A stretch of 64,000 nt of DNA, from NCBI GenBank assembly GCA_963755985.1, contig CAVWLO010000004.1, forward strand, positions 1 to 64,000, read 5' to 3'. Position 1 is the stretch's first letter, and each line of letters starts with the position of its first letter. The position numbers and the translations under genes were made by a program. This stretch comes from DASXMT01 sp963755985. Its GTDB lineage: Bacteria > Actinomycetota > Acidimicrobiia > Acidimicrobiales > RAAP-2. Shown piece by piece: positions 44,326 through 54,114 of this stretch. The notes beneath the pieces were generated by a model. It was given only the letters and a program-made list of their open reading frames with translations, made no database searches and had not been told where the DNA came from.

Positions 44326-45504
44326 TCAGCCCCAGCGTTGGGGGTCGTCGGGGTTGAGACCCAGGCAGAGCTTCCCCACTAACTCGTGGGCCAGCAGTGA
44401 GTTCCCGGGATGGAAGTGGCCCATCCGCACGTCCCGGAATAGCTGCTCGAGCCGGTTTCGTTTGAAGGCACCGGCGCCGCCAGAGAGGTCCAGGGCCCGG
44501 TCGACGATCTCGAAGGACTGGTCGATGACGAAGGAGCGGGTGGCGACCAGCCGCACCGGCCAATCCGGATGCTCCACTCCTGCCGCCCAGTCAGCACAGG
44601 TCCGCTCGAGCATGGCCTCGGCCGCGTCATAGGCGATGCGCATGTCGGAGACGACGTGCTGGACTCCGGGATGATGAGCCATCGAGTTCGTCAACGCGAT
44701 CGACGACCGTCTCGGCATCGCTTCCACGGTCAGGTCGAAGGCCCGCTTGGCCGCGCCCAGGTAGGACGATGCGAAGCCCATAAGGGCCCATGCAAATATC
44801 GACACCTGGAAGGGGCCGGCGCCACCGAAACCGGGCGGGCAGACCAGGACCACGCCGTCGTCGGGCACGAACACCCGGTCGAGCACGGTGTCCTGGCTCT
44901 GGGTGGCACGCATGCCGAGGGTGTCCCAGGTGTCGATGATCTGGAGTCCCTCGGAGTCGCGGCGCACGAAACCATGCACCAACTTCGGGCTCTCCGGGTC
45001 GGACACGTCCATGGCGTGGAAGCCGCCGTAGGTCCAAACGGGAGCCAGGCTGCCGAAGATCTTGTGCCCCGATATCTCCCAGCCGCCGTCGACCCGGGCC
45101 GCCGAAGCCACGGCTAGCAGGAGCGGGATATCATTGCCGGCCTCGCCATGGAGGGCGCAGAACACGTCACCCTCGACCATCTTGTCGAGGATCCACCGGC
45201 ATGAATCGTCGCCGGAGCGAACGAGGTCGGCGGCGACGCCGCCCCAGTAGCAGTGCATGTTCGTGGCCAGGGCGGTGGCTGGTGCGACGTAGGCCAAGCG
45301 GCGCACGAGCTTGGAGTAGTCGTCCAGCCCGAGGCCGGCGCCCCCGATGTCAGCGGGGACCGTGGCCAGCAGGTAGCCGGACCCCTTGAGCTCGTTCCAG
45401 TCCTCGTCGAAGAAGCGATTCTCTCGGTCGTAGACGGGGTTCCGCTCATCGAAGCGGGCGAGCATCTCTTCGGTGAGCAAGTGCGCAGTGGTCAGGGTTG
45501 TCAT
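44326..45504 (-). CDS. acyl-CoA dehydrogenase
   Basis: 392 residues, flavin-dependent acyl-CoA dehydrogenase fold: GGAGLGLDDYSKLVRRLA, CALHGEAGNDIPLLLA, WEISGHKIFGSLAPV, GMRATQSQD and LSGGAGAFKRNRLEQLFRDV. It is closer to the variant group acting on unusual acyl-CoAs or as monooxygenase-like members, since the usual catalytic Glu position is not obvious. A small DUF4242 gene precedes it on the same strand. Confidence 0.88.
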   Translation of the reverse strand: MTTLTTAHLLTEEMLARFDERNPVYDRENRFFDEDWNELKGSGYLLATVPADIGGAGLGLDDYSKLVRRLAYVAPATALATNMHCYWGGVAADLVRSGDDSCRWILDKMVEGDVFCALHGEAGNDIPLLLAVASAARVDGGWEISGHKIFGSLAPVWTYGGFHAMDVSDPESPKLVHGFVRRDSEGLQIIDTWDTLGMRATQSQDTVLDRVFVPDDGVVLVCPPGFGGAGPFQVSIFAWALMGFASSYLGAAKRAFDLTVEAMPRRSSIALTNSMAHHPGVQHVVSDMRIAYDAAEAMLERTCADWAAGVEHPDWPVRLVATRSFVIDQSFEIVDRALDLSGGAGAFKRNRLEQLFRDVRMGHFHPGNSLLAHELVGKLCLGLNPDDPQRWG

Positions 45505-45594
45505 GAGGGTTCCTTTGCTGGTGGTGGGGGCAAGATTGGTGGTGACAAGATGGCGGTGACAACGGGTGCGGGTGGGCCATGGCCACTGCTTCGG

Positions 45595-45846
45595 TCAGGG
45601 CGGTGGCGTCACCTGGTCGACGAGGATGATCACGTCGGCCGGCATGCCCAACCGCGCTGCTGCCTCTCGTATCGCCTCAGGGTTGGGCGCCTCGTAGAGG
45701 CAGTAGGTCTTCTTCTTGTCGGCCGACAGGAACGAGTACAGCCAGCGGACGCCGACGTCCTCGTTCACCAACTTGATGCCCGCGTGGTCGAGCTGCTCGG
45801 CATCCAGTTGCTCGGCGAAGTTCCGCTCGATCACAAACAGGGGCAA
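45595..45846 (-). CDS. DUF4242 (nickel-binding-like) small protein
   Basis: 83 residues from TTG 45846, chosen because AGGAGG lies 5-7 nt upstream. LPLFVIERNFAEQLD, NEDVGVRWLYSFLSADKKKT and YCLYEAPNPEAIREAAARLG are typical of the DUF4242 ferredoxin-like family; one Streptomyces member binds nickel. Function here unknown. It lies upstream of the acyl-CoA dehydrogenase and divergently to a cyclase-AAA-LuxR regulator. The long upstream part of the open frame is not included. Confidence 0.85.
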   Translation of the reverse strand: MPLFVIERNFAEQLDAEQLDHAGIKLVNEDVGVRWLYSFLSADKKKTYCLYEAPNPEAIREAAARLGMPADVIILVDQVTPPP

Positions 45847-46002
45847 GGTTCCTCCTAGCGCCGTCGGCGACTCTGCCGCTCCGACTCGGTGATTTCGAAC
45901 CGCAGTGCCACCGTATGGAAAAGTCCCCTGGCTGTCATGACCAGGTCTCGCTATTTGTGGCGACTTCGTCACCGGCGGTCGACAACTTCTCTATAGTCAG
46001 GA

Positions 46003-49000
46003 GTGACCGTTGAGAGGGGCACCGTGCCCGAGAACGGAACCGCTACCGCCACGATTGTCTTCACCGATGTGACGGGCTCCAGCCAGGTCGGAGCCCGTTT
46101 CGGCCCGCTCGCGTCAGGTCGGCTGCCTCCGGACCACCAACGGGACCTGGCCGAGATCGCGACCACCCATGGCGGCCATGTGGTGACGGCGGCGAGTGAC
46201 GGGATCATGGCAGCATTCGATGCCGCCTCTGACGCGGTCATGGCCGCCGTGGCCATGCAGCGGCACATGGCTCCGACCGATGTCGCCATCGGAGTGGGCG
46301 CGGCATCGGGCGACGTGAGCTGGGATGACGGTGCCTGCTTCGGCTTTCCCGTTGTCATCGCCACTCGGCTCCAGGATGCGGCGGCGGACGGGCAGATCTT
46401 GGTGAGCCACGTTGTCCGCTCCCTGGCCGGGGACCGGACCGGTGACCGCTACACGCCCCTCGGCTCTCGAACGTTGAACGGCGTTGCCGAACCGGTCGAC
46501 GTGTTCGAAGTGGCATGGCAGCCACCCGAGGAGGCAGACGGGACCATCGCCCCAGGAATCGTCCCCCTCCCGACCGAATTGGCCCTGCGACCGGGCTTCC
46601 AGTTCGTCGGGCGGGCCGACGAGTGGGACGCTCTGACCGCCAGCTGGTCGGATGTCGAGTCGGGGGGGCGCCGGGTCGTTCTGTTGAGCGGCGAGGCCGG
46701 GGCGGGCAAGACCCGCCTGGCCTTCGAGTTCGCCCGGTTCTGCCATCGGCAGGGCGCGGCCGTGTTGTTCGGTGGCTGCGATAGCGAGCTGGGAGTGCCC
46801 TACCAGCCCTGGGTCCAGGCCTTCGGCCACCTGCTCGGCTCGCTCCCCGACGAGCTGCTGATCGACGAGCTGGCGCCGGAGCTGAGCGAGGTGGCGGTGA
46901 TTCTGCCCCAGCTCGATCGGCTCGTACCGGGACTGCTCCGGTCGTCGAGCGTCGACCCAGAGACCGACCGATACCGCCTGTTCGGAGCGGTGGACGCCAT
47001 GCTGGCCAAAGCCAGCAGCCTCCGCCCGGTCGTGTTGGTGCTCGACGATCTGCACTGGGCCGGCGCCCAGACCCTGGCCCTGCTGCGGCATCTGGCCCGG
47101 AGCGGTTCGGCCGAGCGCCTGTTCCTGATCGGGGCGTTCCGCGACACCGCCGATGAGATCACCGAGCCTCTGGCCTCGTGTCTGGCCGACCTTCGTCGGC
47201 TCGATGGGGTGGCCCGACTGCGCATGGACGGCTTCGACGAGCGTCACGTCGAGCGCTTCGTGGCCATGGCCACCAGCCAGGACCTCGATGCTGACATGCG
47301 CCGGCTGGCGGCCACCGTCGCTCGGCGGACTGCCGGCAATCCCTTCTACGTGGGTGAGCTCTGGCGCCATCTCGTTGCCACCGGGACGGTGGTCCACTCC
47401 CGGAACCGATGGGTCGCCCCCCGCACCGACGCCGGGACCGCCGGCGTGCCCGAGAGCGTCAAAGAAGTGGTCGGCGCTCGCCTGGCCCGACTTTCCGATC
47501 CGGCCCGTGATCTGATCGAGTTGGTGGCTGTGGCCGGTCAGCGGATCGAGCTGCGCGTGCTCGCTTTGGCCGCAGGATTGTCCGAGCCCGAGTTGGTGGT
47601 CCCGCTCGACGAGCTGGTGGAGGCCGGCCTGCTCGACGCGGGCGGCAGCGCGCTCCTGACCTATGAGTTCCCGCACGCGCTGGTGCGCGACTCGGTCGAG
47701 GACACCGTCCCTGCCATCAGGCGGGCCCTCCTCCATCTGTCGGTCGCCGAAGCCATCGAACAGGTGCATGAGGCGGACCGGCGGCCGGTGCTCGCCGATT
47801 TGGCCCGCCACTTCGCCGCCAGCGCCACGCTCGGCGCCACGGACAAGGCGCTGTACTACGGGCAACGGGCCGGAGCCCAGGCCGTGCGTTCGGCCGCCTT
47901 CGACGTGGCCATCTCCCACCTCGATCGGGCTATCGCCCTGGCCGTGCCCGGGACCGAACTGCGGGTGGAGCTGCTACTGGATCTGGGTTTCTCACAGGTA
48001 CGCGAGGGCCGATACCTGGAGAGCATGCAGACGTGCGGCACCGCATTCGAGGAAGCCCTCGAACTGAAGGCGGTGAACCTCGTCGCCCGCGCCGCTGTCG
48101 GCTTCGAGCAGGCGGTGCACATGCCCGGCCTACCCGGGGCCCCCGCCGTCCGGGTCGTCACCACCGCCATGGCCATGGTGCCCGACGACGACCTCCACAC
48201 CCGGGCCCGGCTGCAGGCTGCGTTGGCTCGGGCCTACGCCCATGCCGGACGCACCGATGAGGCGCTCGACGCCGTGGATGTGGCCCTGGGCCTCGCCCGC
48301 CGGAGCAAGGACAACGACGCGCTGGGTGCAGCGCTCGAGGCCGCCCTCATCTCGACAAACGATCCCCTGCGCACGCTCTCGCTGTCCGCCGAGCTCGAAG
48401 AGCTGGTGGCTACGAGCACCGACCCGTGGCACGAGCTCTATGCGACGGCAAGCCAGCTCCGGGCGCTGATCAGCCTGGGCCGGATGAGCGAGGCCACAAC
48501 GGTATTGGATCGGCACCGGGCTGCCTCTGACCGGGGTCGGTACCCGACGTTCCAGTTCGTGGGGGCCGCGTACGAGGTTGTCCTCTTGTTGGCCTGGGGG
48601 CACTTCGACGAGGCCGAGGCGGCCGCCGAGCGGGCCCACGCCCTCGGGTCCGCCGTCAACAGCCCGTTCGACGACGGTGTCTACGGCCTGCAGATGTTCG
48701 CCATCCGTCGGGAGCAGGGCCGACTGGGCGAAGTCGCCCCGATCCTCAAGCTGGTGGCCGAGCGAACCGATGAGCTGGCGATGTGGCGCCCGGGCCTGGC
48801 CGCCCTCTATGCCGATCTGGGACTGCTCGACGACGCCCGCCGGGCGTTCGAAGCCCTCGCACCCGACGACTTCGCCGTCATTCCCCGCGACTCGGTCTGG
48901 CCGGCCTGCGCTGCCTTTCTGGCCGAGGTGTGCGATGCCCTCGGCGACAGCGACCGGGCCGCCGTGCTCTACCAGGAGCTGTCCGCCTTCCGCGAGCGCA

Positions 49001-49539
49001 ACCTCATGGTCGGCATGACCATCTGCTTCGGGCCCGCCGACCGCCTACTGGGCAATCTGGCCGCCCTGCTCGGCCGAGACCGGGTTGCCGAGGAGCACTA
49101 CCGGGTGGGGCTGGAGCTGGCCCGGCGGAGCGAGTCGCCGGTGTGGGAGGCCCACGTGCTCGCCGACCACTCTCGGTTCCTGGGCCGGCGCGGTGCACGG
49201 AAGCGGGCGGCCGAGCTCGACCTGCGGGCCCATCGGATCGCCGTGTCCTTGGGCATGGAGGGCATAGCCGGACGGGCCGGCGCCGACGTGGCCGTCGACG
49301 GCATCGCCGGTCACCCCGGCCCCCCCGGCCCGTCGCGGCCCGACGGGCTGTCCGCTCGGGAGTGGGAGGTGCTCGAACTGGTGGCCACCGGGAGCTCCAA
49401 CCGCGAGATCGGCGAGAAGCTCTTCATCAGTCAGAACACGGTCGCCAACCATGTGCGGGCCATCCTTCAAAAGACCGGCTGCGCCAACCGCACCGAGGCG
49501 GCCACCTATGCCGCCCGCCATCACCTCTCGCAGCACTGA
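46003..49539 (+). CDS. cyclase-homology/AAA/LuxR giant regulator
   Basis: About 1,178 residues (GTG 46003; GTG 46024 with GAGGGG upstream is equally likely). Residues ~15-170: class III nucleotide cyclase homology (TIVFTDVTGSS with the metal Asp, ASDGIMAAF with the second, then LQDAAADGQILVS). About 190-520: AAA/NACHT-like ATPase (SGEAGAGKTRLAFEF, VLVLDDLHWAGA). About 600-1080: TPR-like repeats. C-terminal 60: LuxR helix-turn-helix (LSAREWEVLELVATGSSNRE, SQNTVANHVRAILQKTG). Such proteins sense a signal with the ATPase/TPR parts and activate promoters. Whether the cyclase domain makes cAMP is uncertain. Confidence 0.9.
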   Translation: MTVERGTVPENGTATATIVFTDVTGSSQVGARFGPLASGRLPPDHQRDLAEIATTHGGHVVTAASDGIMAAFDAASDAVMAAVAMQRHMAPTDVAIGVGAASGDVSWDDGACFGFPVVIATRLQDAAADGQILVSHVVRSLAGDRTGDRYTPLGSRTLNGVAEPVDVFEVAWQPPEEADGTIAPGIVPLPTELALRPGFQFVGRADEWDALTASWSDVESGGRRVVLLSGEAGAGKTRLAFEFARFCHRQGAAVLFGGCDSELGVPYQPWVQAFGHLLGSLPDELLIDELAPELSEVAVILPQLDRLVPGLLRSSSVDPETDRYRLFGAVDAMLAKASSLRPVVLVLDDLHWAGAQTLALLRHLARSGSAERLFLIGAFRDTADEITEPLASCLADLRRLDGVARLRMDGFDERHVERFVAMATSQDLDADMRRLAATVARRTAGNPFYVGELWRHLVATGTVVHSRNRWVAPRTDAGTAGVPESVKEVVGARLARLSDPARDLIELVAVAGQRIELRVLALAAGLSEPELVVPLDELVEAGLLDAGGSALLTYEFPHALVRDSVEDTVPAIRRALLHLSVAEAIEQVHEADRRPVLADLARHFAASATLGATDKALYYGQRAGAQAVRSAAFDVAISHLDRAIALAVPGTELRVELLLDLGFSQVREGRYLESMQTCGTAFEEALELKAVNLVARAAVGFEQAVHMPGLPGAPAVRVVTTAMAMVPDDDLHTRARLQAALARAYAHAGRTDEALDAVDVALGLARRSKDNDALGAALEAALISTNDPLRTLSLSAELEELVATSTDPWHELYATASQLRALISLGRMSEATTVLDRHRAASDRGRYPTFQFVGAAYEVVLLLAWGHFDEAEAAAERAHALGSAVNSPFDDGVYGLQMFAIRREQGRLGEVAPILKLVAERTDELAMWRPGLAALYADLGLLDDARRAFEALAPDDFAVIPRDSVWPACAAFLAEVCDALGDSDRAAVLYQELSAFRERNLMVGMTICFGPADRLLGNLAALLGRDRVAEEHYRVGLELARRSESPVWEAHVLADHSRFLGRRGARKRAAELDLRAHRIAVSLGMEGIAGRAGADVAVDGIAGHPGPPGPSRPDGLSAREWEVLELVATGSSNREIGEKLFISQNTVANHVRAILQKTGCANRTEAATYAARHHLSQH

Positions 49540-49581
49540 GGCCGGCAACCGGGGAACCCGGCTCGGAGCCCCATGGCCCCC

Positions 49582-50397
49582 TCAGGGGTGCTGGCTCGAC
49601 ACCGAGACCACCTCGCCGGTCATGAAGGTGGCGTACTGGCTGGCCAGGAACACGATCACGTTGGCCACCTCCCAGGTCTCGGCCGCCCGCCCGAAGACCT
49701 CCCGCCGGCTCAGCTCCTCGAGCTCCTCATCGGACATCACCTTGTTCAAGAACGGGTGATGGGCCAGGCTGGGCGAGACGGCGTTGACCCGCACGTTGTA
49801 CGGGACGGCCTCCACCGCCGCGCACCGGGTCAGGGCCATGACCCCGGCCTTGGCCGCGGCGTAGTGGGCCTGGCCGGCCTGGGCCCTCCAGCCGAGGACG
49901 GAGGCATTGTTCACGATCACCCCGCCGCCGAGCGTGTAGAGGTGGCCGAGGGCGGCCCGCATGCATCGGAACGTGCCGGTGAGGGTGATGTCGAGCACCT
50001 TGGACCACTGCTCGTCGGTCATCTCGACGATGTCGACCTGGCCCCCGAGGCCGGCGTTGTTCACGGCCACGTCGAAGCGCCCGTGGGCCTCGACGGTGGC
50101 GTCGTAGAGATACTGCACCTGGGACTCATCGGTCACGTCACAGCGCAGGGCCAGGGGCCGGTTGCCCCCGGCCAGCTCGGCCAGCTGGTCGGCCGTCTCG
50201 CCCAGACGGCGCTCGTGGGCGTCCGACACCACCACGGTGGCCCCCTCCTCGATGCACCGCTTTGCCGTGGCGAAGCCGATGCCGGTCCCGGCCGCCGCCG
50301 TGACCACCACGATCTTGCCGTCGAGGAGGCCGTGGCCCGGGGGTGACGTGGGCACGGGGCTGGTGCTCTGCTCGGGGGTGGGCTCGGTCACGGTCAT
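49582..50397 (-). CDS. short-chain dehydrogenase/reductase
   Basis: 271 residues: VVVTAAAGTGIGFATAKR (variant of TGxxxGIG), NNAGLGG, NASVLGW (Ser) and YAAAKAG (Tyr/Lys). A 30-residue Pro/Thr/Ser-rich leader (TPEQSTSPVPTSPPG) precedes the fold. Start ATG 50397 overlaps the stop of the upstream acyl-CoA dehydrogenase (ATGA). Probably oxidises a hydroxyacyl-CoA or alcohol in the same pathway. Confidence 0.9.
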   Translation of the reverse strand: MTVTEPTPEQSTSPVPTSPPGHGLLDGKIVVVTAAAGTGIGFATAKRCIEEGATVVVSDAHERRLGETADQLAELAGGNRPLALRCDVTDESQVQYLYDATVEAHGRFDVAVNNAGLGGQVDIVEMTDEQWSKVLDITLTGTFRCMRAALGHLYTLGGGVIVNNASVLGWRAQAGQAHYAAAKAGVMALTRCAAVEAVPYNVRVNAVSPSLAHHPFLNKVMSDEELEELSRREVFGRAAETWEVANVIVFLASQYATFMTGEVVSVSSQHP

Positions 50398-51635
50398 GGG
50401 TTCTCCCTCGCCGGTGCGGACATGGATGGGGCTGGAGGCGCGGCCGCCTTGGGCGCCGGTTTCGGTTCTGCCGGCAGCCCGAGGACCCGCTCGCCGATGA
50501 TGTTCTTCTGAATCTCATTGGAACCGCCGTAGATGGTCTCGGACCGGCTGAACAGGAACGAGCGCTGCACCTCGTTGAGCTCGTAGGGGAAGGCCTCGGC
50601 CACCATCGACGCCGGCCCGATGATGTCCATGGCCAGCTCGCCCAGGGCCCGGTGCCACGTGGCCCAGTACAGCTTGATGATCGATGCCTCGGGCGGTGCC
50701 ACCGGCCCTTCGATGCTCGACAGGCTCCGGAGGGTGTTGTAGCGCAGGATCTCGAGCTCGGCGTAGGCGCGGGACAGCCGCTGGCGCATCACCGGGTCGG
50801 CCGTCTTGCCGTTCTCCCCGGCCAGCTCGATGAGGTGGTCGAGCTCGCGCCGGAAGGTGAGCTGGTGACCGAGGAGGGCCACACCCCGTTCGAAGGCCAG
50901 GGTGGCAAGCGCCACTCGCCAGCCATCTCCCACCTCGCCCAGCACGTTGTCCTTGGCCGTGCGGGCCCCGTCGAAGAACACCTCGTTGAACTCGGAGGTC
51001 CGGGTGAGCTGGGTGATGGGCCGCACCTCGATGCCGGGCTGGTGCATGGGGACGAGCAGATAGGAGAGTCCCTTGTGGCGCCGCGACCCGGGCTCGGTCC
51101 GGCAGACCACGAAGCACCAGTCGGCGGTGTGGGCGAGCGAGGTCCATACCTTTTGGCCGGTGACCACCCACTCGTCCCCGTCCAGGACGGCCGTGGTTGA
51201 CACGTTGGCCAGGTCACTCCCGGCATTGGGCTCGGAGTACCCCTGGCACCACAGCTCGGTGCCGTTGCGGATGGGCGGCAGGAAGCGGGCCTTCTGCTCG
51301 GGGGTGCCGTAGTGGATGAGGGTCGGGGCGATCAGCCCCTCCCCCATCACGTTGACCCGGCCGGGCGCCCTGGCCTTCACGTACTCCTCGTTGAAGATGA
51401 CCTGGTGGGCGATGGAGGCCCCCCGGCCCCCGTACTCGGTGGGCCAGCCCAGGCCGGTCCACCCCGCCTCGGCCAGCATCTTCTCCCATCGCAGGCGGGT
51501 GTCGAACCCGTAGGTCTCGTCTCCCGACCCGCCGCGGCCGCCGAGGGCGGCGAACTCCCCGACCACGTGCTCGGTCAGCCAGTCGTGCACCTCGGTGCGG
51601 AAGGCCTCGTCCTCGGGTCGGTCTCGAAGGTCCAT
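50394..51635 (-). CDS. acyl-CoA dehydrogenase
   Basis: 413 residues from ATG 51635. FAD- and substrate-binding segments: WPTEYGGRGASIAHQVIFNE, QGYSEPNAGSDLANVST, WVVTGQKVWTSLAH and the C-terminal YGGSNEIQKNIIGERVLGLP, in which the YGG(S/T)xEI motif is typical. Similar proteins act on steroid side chain or branched acyl-CoA. It is followed directly by the SDR gene. Confidence 0.92.
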   Translation of the reverse strand: MDLRDRPEDEAFRTEVHDWLTEHVVGEFAALGGRGGSGDETYGFDTRLRWEKMLAEAGWTGLGWPTEYGGRGASIAHQVIFNEEYVKARAPGRVNVMGEGLIAPTLIHYGTPEQKARFLPPIRNGTELWCQGYSEPNAGSDLANVSTTAVLDGDEWVVTGQKVWTSLAHTADWCFVVCRTEPGSRRHKGLSYLLVPMHQPGIEVRPITQLTRTSEFNEVFFDGARTAKDNVLGEVGDGWRVALATLAFERGVALLGHQLTFRRELDHLIELAGENGKTADPVMRQRLSRAYAELEILRYNTLRSLSSIEGPVAPPEASIIKLYWATWHRALGELAMDIIGPASMVAEAFPYELNEVQRSFLFSRSETIYGGSNEIQKNIIGERVLGLPAEPKPAPKAAAPPAPSMSAPARENP

Positions 51636-51652
51636 CGTGTCAACCTGCTCGT

Positions 51653-52063
51653 TCAGACCCTGATGACCCGGAGCCCGGGCACGGCGTCGTAGTCCCCGTC
51701 CTGGGATGCGACGGGCAGGTCGTTGGCGATGGCCGTGGCTGCGATCCACGAGTCGTTGATCGGCATCCGTCTTCCCGCATCCCGCAGCTCGAGGAGCAAG
51801 GCGGCCCAGGCATGGGCGACCGGCGCATCGACCGGCAGGGGCTCGAGTGCTTCAACCACGGACAGCGTCTCGAGCCGTTGGGCCCGCAGTGGCCCGCTCC
51901 CGGCGGCCAGGACCGCGAGGCGGAGCTCGCCGACCGTGACAACCGACACGGCGATGCTCTCGGGCGTGGGCCCGGCCAGCGGCCGCTCCTGTTCGACCGC
52001 GATGAAGAGGGAGGTGTCGGCGAGGGCCAGTTCGGCGGGGCCGTCATGGGTGCGGGCCGTCAT
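51653..52063 (-). CDS. PIN-domain toxin (VapC-like)
   Basis: 136 residues. ALADTSLFIAVEQ (Asp), SVVTVGELRLAVLA (Glu), INDSWIAATAIANDLP (Asp) and SQDGDYDAVPGLRV (Asp) give the PIN active site of an RNase toxin. Its ATG overlaps the antitoxin TGA by 4 nt. Confidence 0.9.
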   Translation of the reverse strand: MTARTHDGPAELALADTSLFIAVEQERPLAGPTPESIAVSVVTVGELRLAVLAAGSGPLRAQRLETLSVVEALEPLPVDAPVAHAWAALLLELRDAGRRMPINDSWIAATAIANDLPVASQDGDYDAVPGLRVIRV

Positions 52064-52416
52064 GGAGATGTCAGATCGTCAGTCGTGTCCGGCAACAGCT
52101 CGGCGAGCTCCCGGGTCAGCCCGGGATCAGCTCTCCAGCGCTCGCTTCCGCGCATGAACACGTCCCAGGGTATCGAGCGGTGCCGCTTGACCAACGGCAC
52201 GAGCTCGGCGACCGGTCGGCCGCTCACCGTCACCCGGAGCCGCTCACCCGCCTCGACCCGGCGAAGCACCGCGCTGACGTTGTTGCGTAGCTCACGAGCA
52301 GCGACGTCGGAGCGAGCTGTATCTGACCGAGCTCCACGGGACCGAGCTCCACCGGACCGAGCTCCACCGGACCGAGCTCCATCGGACCCTGCATCGGACC
52401 CTGGGACATCAGGCAT
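52060..52416 (-). CDS. Phd/YefM-type antitoxin with repetitive N-terminus
   Basis: 118 residues. Residues ~1-35 are Ser/Gly/Ala/Arg pentapeptide-like units (SDGAR, SGGAR, SGGAR, SRGAR, SDTAR), not present in ordinary family members. The antitoxin fold follows: VAARELRNNVSAVLRRVEAG, then LRVTVSGRPVAELVPL. It binds the toxin and DNA. Start ATG 52416; a palindrome just upstream (52426-52441) is the likely operator. Confidence 0.85.
   Translation of the reverse strand: MPDVPGSDAGSDGARSGGARSGGARSRGARSDTARSDVAARELRNNVSAVLRRVEAGERLRVTVSGRPVAELVPLVKRHRSIPWDVFMRGSERWRADPGLTRELAELLPDTTDDLTSP
52315..52400 (-). repeat. 15-bp repeat inside antitoxin gene
   Basis: Plus-strand units close to GGACCGAGCTCCACC follow one another and code on the minus strand for the S-G-G-A-R units of the antitoxin N-terminus. 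Confidence 0.75.
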
Positions 52417-52425
52417 AGGCTTACC

Positions 52426-52441
52426 GTAGCATCTCTGCTAC
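52426..52441. promoter_or_regulatory. GTAGCA-tctc-TGCTAC operator
   Basis: A perfect inverted repeat with 6-bp arms, ten bases upstream of the Phd-type antitoxin start. Half-sites match those of the palindrome at 59214-59230 before another Phd-type module. Confidence 0.6.
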
Positions 52442-52554
52442 ACCTGGCCCGGTTGACTTCGTCCGGGGACGGCAGCGCCGACGGCCAGGATGGCAGGCAC
52501 ATCTCCTCAGATCGGGTGCGGACGTCGGATCCCGATGACGATGTACTGCTCCAC

Positions 52555-54114
52555 TCAGATGTTCAATGCGACGCTCGGCTCACCGCTCGAGTCCGGGGCC
52601 GTCACTTCCGGCTTGTCGCGTAGACCCGCGATCTTCAGCGACGCCACGGTCCCCCGCCGAAGCAGTAGTCCGGCGATGACGGCCCCGACCACCAAGAACG
52701 CGGCGGCATAGGTGAACACGACCTGGTAGCCGTGGACTGTGGCTTGAGCTTGCAGCGTGGCCAGCGAGGTTGCTGTCGCGTGGTTGGCCAGGGCGTAGGC
52801 GGTAACCGAGCTAGCCGCCAGGGTGTTGAGCAGCGACGTGCCGACCGACCCGCCCACCTGCTGGGAGGTGTTGACCATGGCCGAGGCAATCCCGGCGTCA
52901 CTGGTCAGGCCGACGGTGGCCACACTGGCCGAGGGAGCCATGATCTGGCCCATCCCGATACCCAAGATGACAAGGGCCGGGAGGATCGCGGTCACGTAGC
53001 TCGAGTGAAGCCCGATGCGAGTGAGCAGCACCATGGCCACTGCCGCGATCACCATGCCGGTGGCCACCATGTACTTGGGTCCGAAGCGGGGAAGCAGGAC
53101 GTTGGTGGCGAGCTGGGCCGAGCCGATCAACGCGACGATCATCGGCAGGTAGGCGACTCCGGTTCGGACAGGGGAATAGTGGAGCGTGCCCTGCATGTAG
53201 TAGGTGAGGAACAAGAACATGCCGAACGTCGCGATCACGCCCGTGAACACGGCGATGTAGGCACCGGCCCGGTTGCGGTCGACCACGATGCGCAGCGGGA
53301 GCAGCGGCTGAGATACTCGTCGCTCGATGGCTACGAAGATGCTGAGCAACATGGCCGAAGCCACCAGGCTGGCGACGGTGTACCTGTTTCCCCACGAAGT
53401 GGTCTCGGCATGGGAGAACCCGTAGACCAGAGCGAAGAGCCCGGTGCTCGCGGTGATCGCACCGGGCAGGTCCAGCCGAGGCCGGTTGGTGGCCCGGCTG
53501 TTGGACAGGAGACTGGCAGCACCGGCGATGGCTACCGCGCCGATCGCCACGTTCACGAACAGCGTCCAGCGCCACGAGGCATAGGAGGTGAGGATCCCGC
53601 CGAGCAACAGGCCGAGGGCGCCGCCGCCTCCGGAAATGGCTCCGTAGATGCCAAAGGCCCGCCCGCGTTCGCTCGGGTCGGTGAATGTCGTGGTCAGCAT
53701 GGCCAAAGCGGCCGGGGCCAGCAGGGCGCCGAAGGAGCCTTGGAGCACCCGGGCGAACAACAGCATGGTGAAGTTGGTGGAGAAGCCACCGAGGGCAGAG
53801 GCGGCGGCGAACCCGGCTAAACCGATCATGAGGGCCCGTTTGCGACCGAGGATGTCGGAGAGGCGACCGCCGAGCAACAGCAGGCTGCCAAAGGATAGGG
53901 CGTAGCCGGTCACGATCCATTGGCGGTCGGCATTGGAGAAGCCGAGCGCGTGTTGGGCCGTCGGCAGGGCAATGTTCACGATGGTGGCGTCCAGCACCAC
54001 CATGACCTGGGCCACGCCCAGCACGGCCAGGATGAGCCACCGCCGATCGTGGTTGGGGTTCTGCGCCCGCGGTGCATCTGCTTCCGCTGGCGCCGTTATC
54101 ACATGGCTCGTCAT
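52555..54114 (-). CDS. MFS drug exporter, DHA2 (EmrB/QacA) family
   Basis: 519 residues, ~14 membrane helices. MVVLDATIVNIALPTAQ, GGRLSDILGRKRAL (motif A) and GALGLLLGGIL (motif C-like) mark a proton-driven multidrug exporter. It is divergent from an HxlR regulator gene, the usual arrangement for inducible exporters. No accessory membrane-fusion gene is nearby. Confidence 0.92.
   Translation of the reverse strand: MTSHVITAPAEADAPRAQNPNHDRRWLILAVLGVAQVMVVLDATIVNIALPTAQHALGFSNADRQWIVTGYALSFGSLLLLGGRLSDILGRKRALMIGLAGFAAASALGGFSTNFTMLLFARVLQGSFGALLAPAALAMLTTTFTDPSERGRAFGIYGAISGGGGALGLLLGGILTSYASWRWTLFVNVAIGAVAIAGAASLLSNSRATNRPRLDLPGAITASTGLFALVYGFSHAETTSWGNRYTVASLVASAMLLSIFVAIERRVSQPLLPLRIVVDRNRAGAYIAVFTGVIATFGMFLFLTYYMQGTLHYSPVRTGVAYLPMIVALIGSAQLATNVLLPRFGPKYMVATGMVIAAVAMVLLTRIGLHSSYVTAILPALVILGIGMGQIMAPSASVATVGLTSDAGIASAMVNTSQQVGGSVGTSLLNTLAASSVTAYALANHATATSLATLQAQATVHGYQVVFTYAAAFLVVGAVIAGLLLRRGTVASLKIAGLRDKPEVTAPDSSGEPSVALNI

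Noticed and set aside
46114..47919. 601-codon minus-strand frame
   Set aside because: Antisense to the AAA region of the LuxR-type regulator; no domain.
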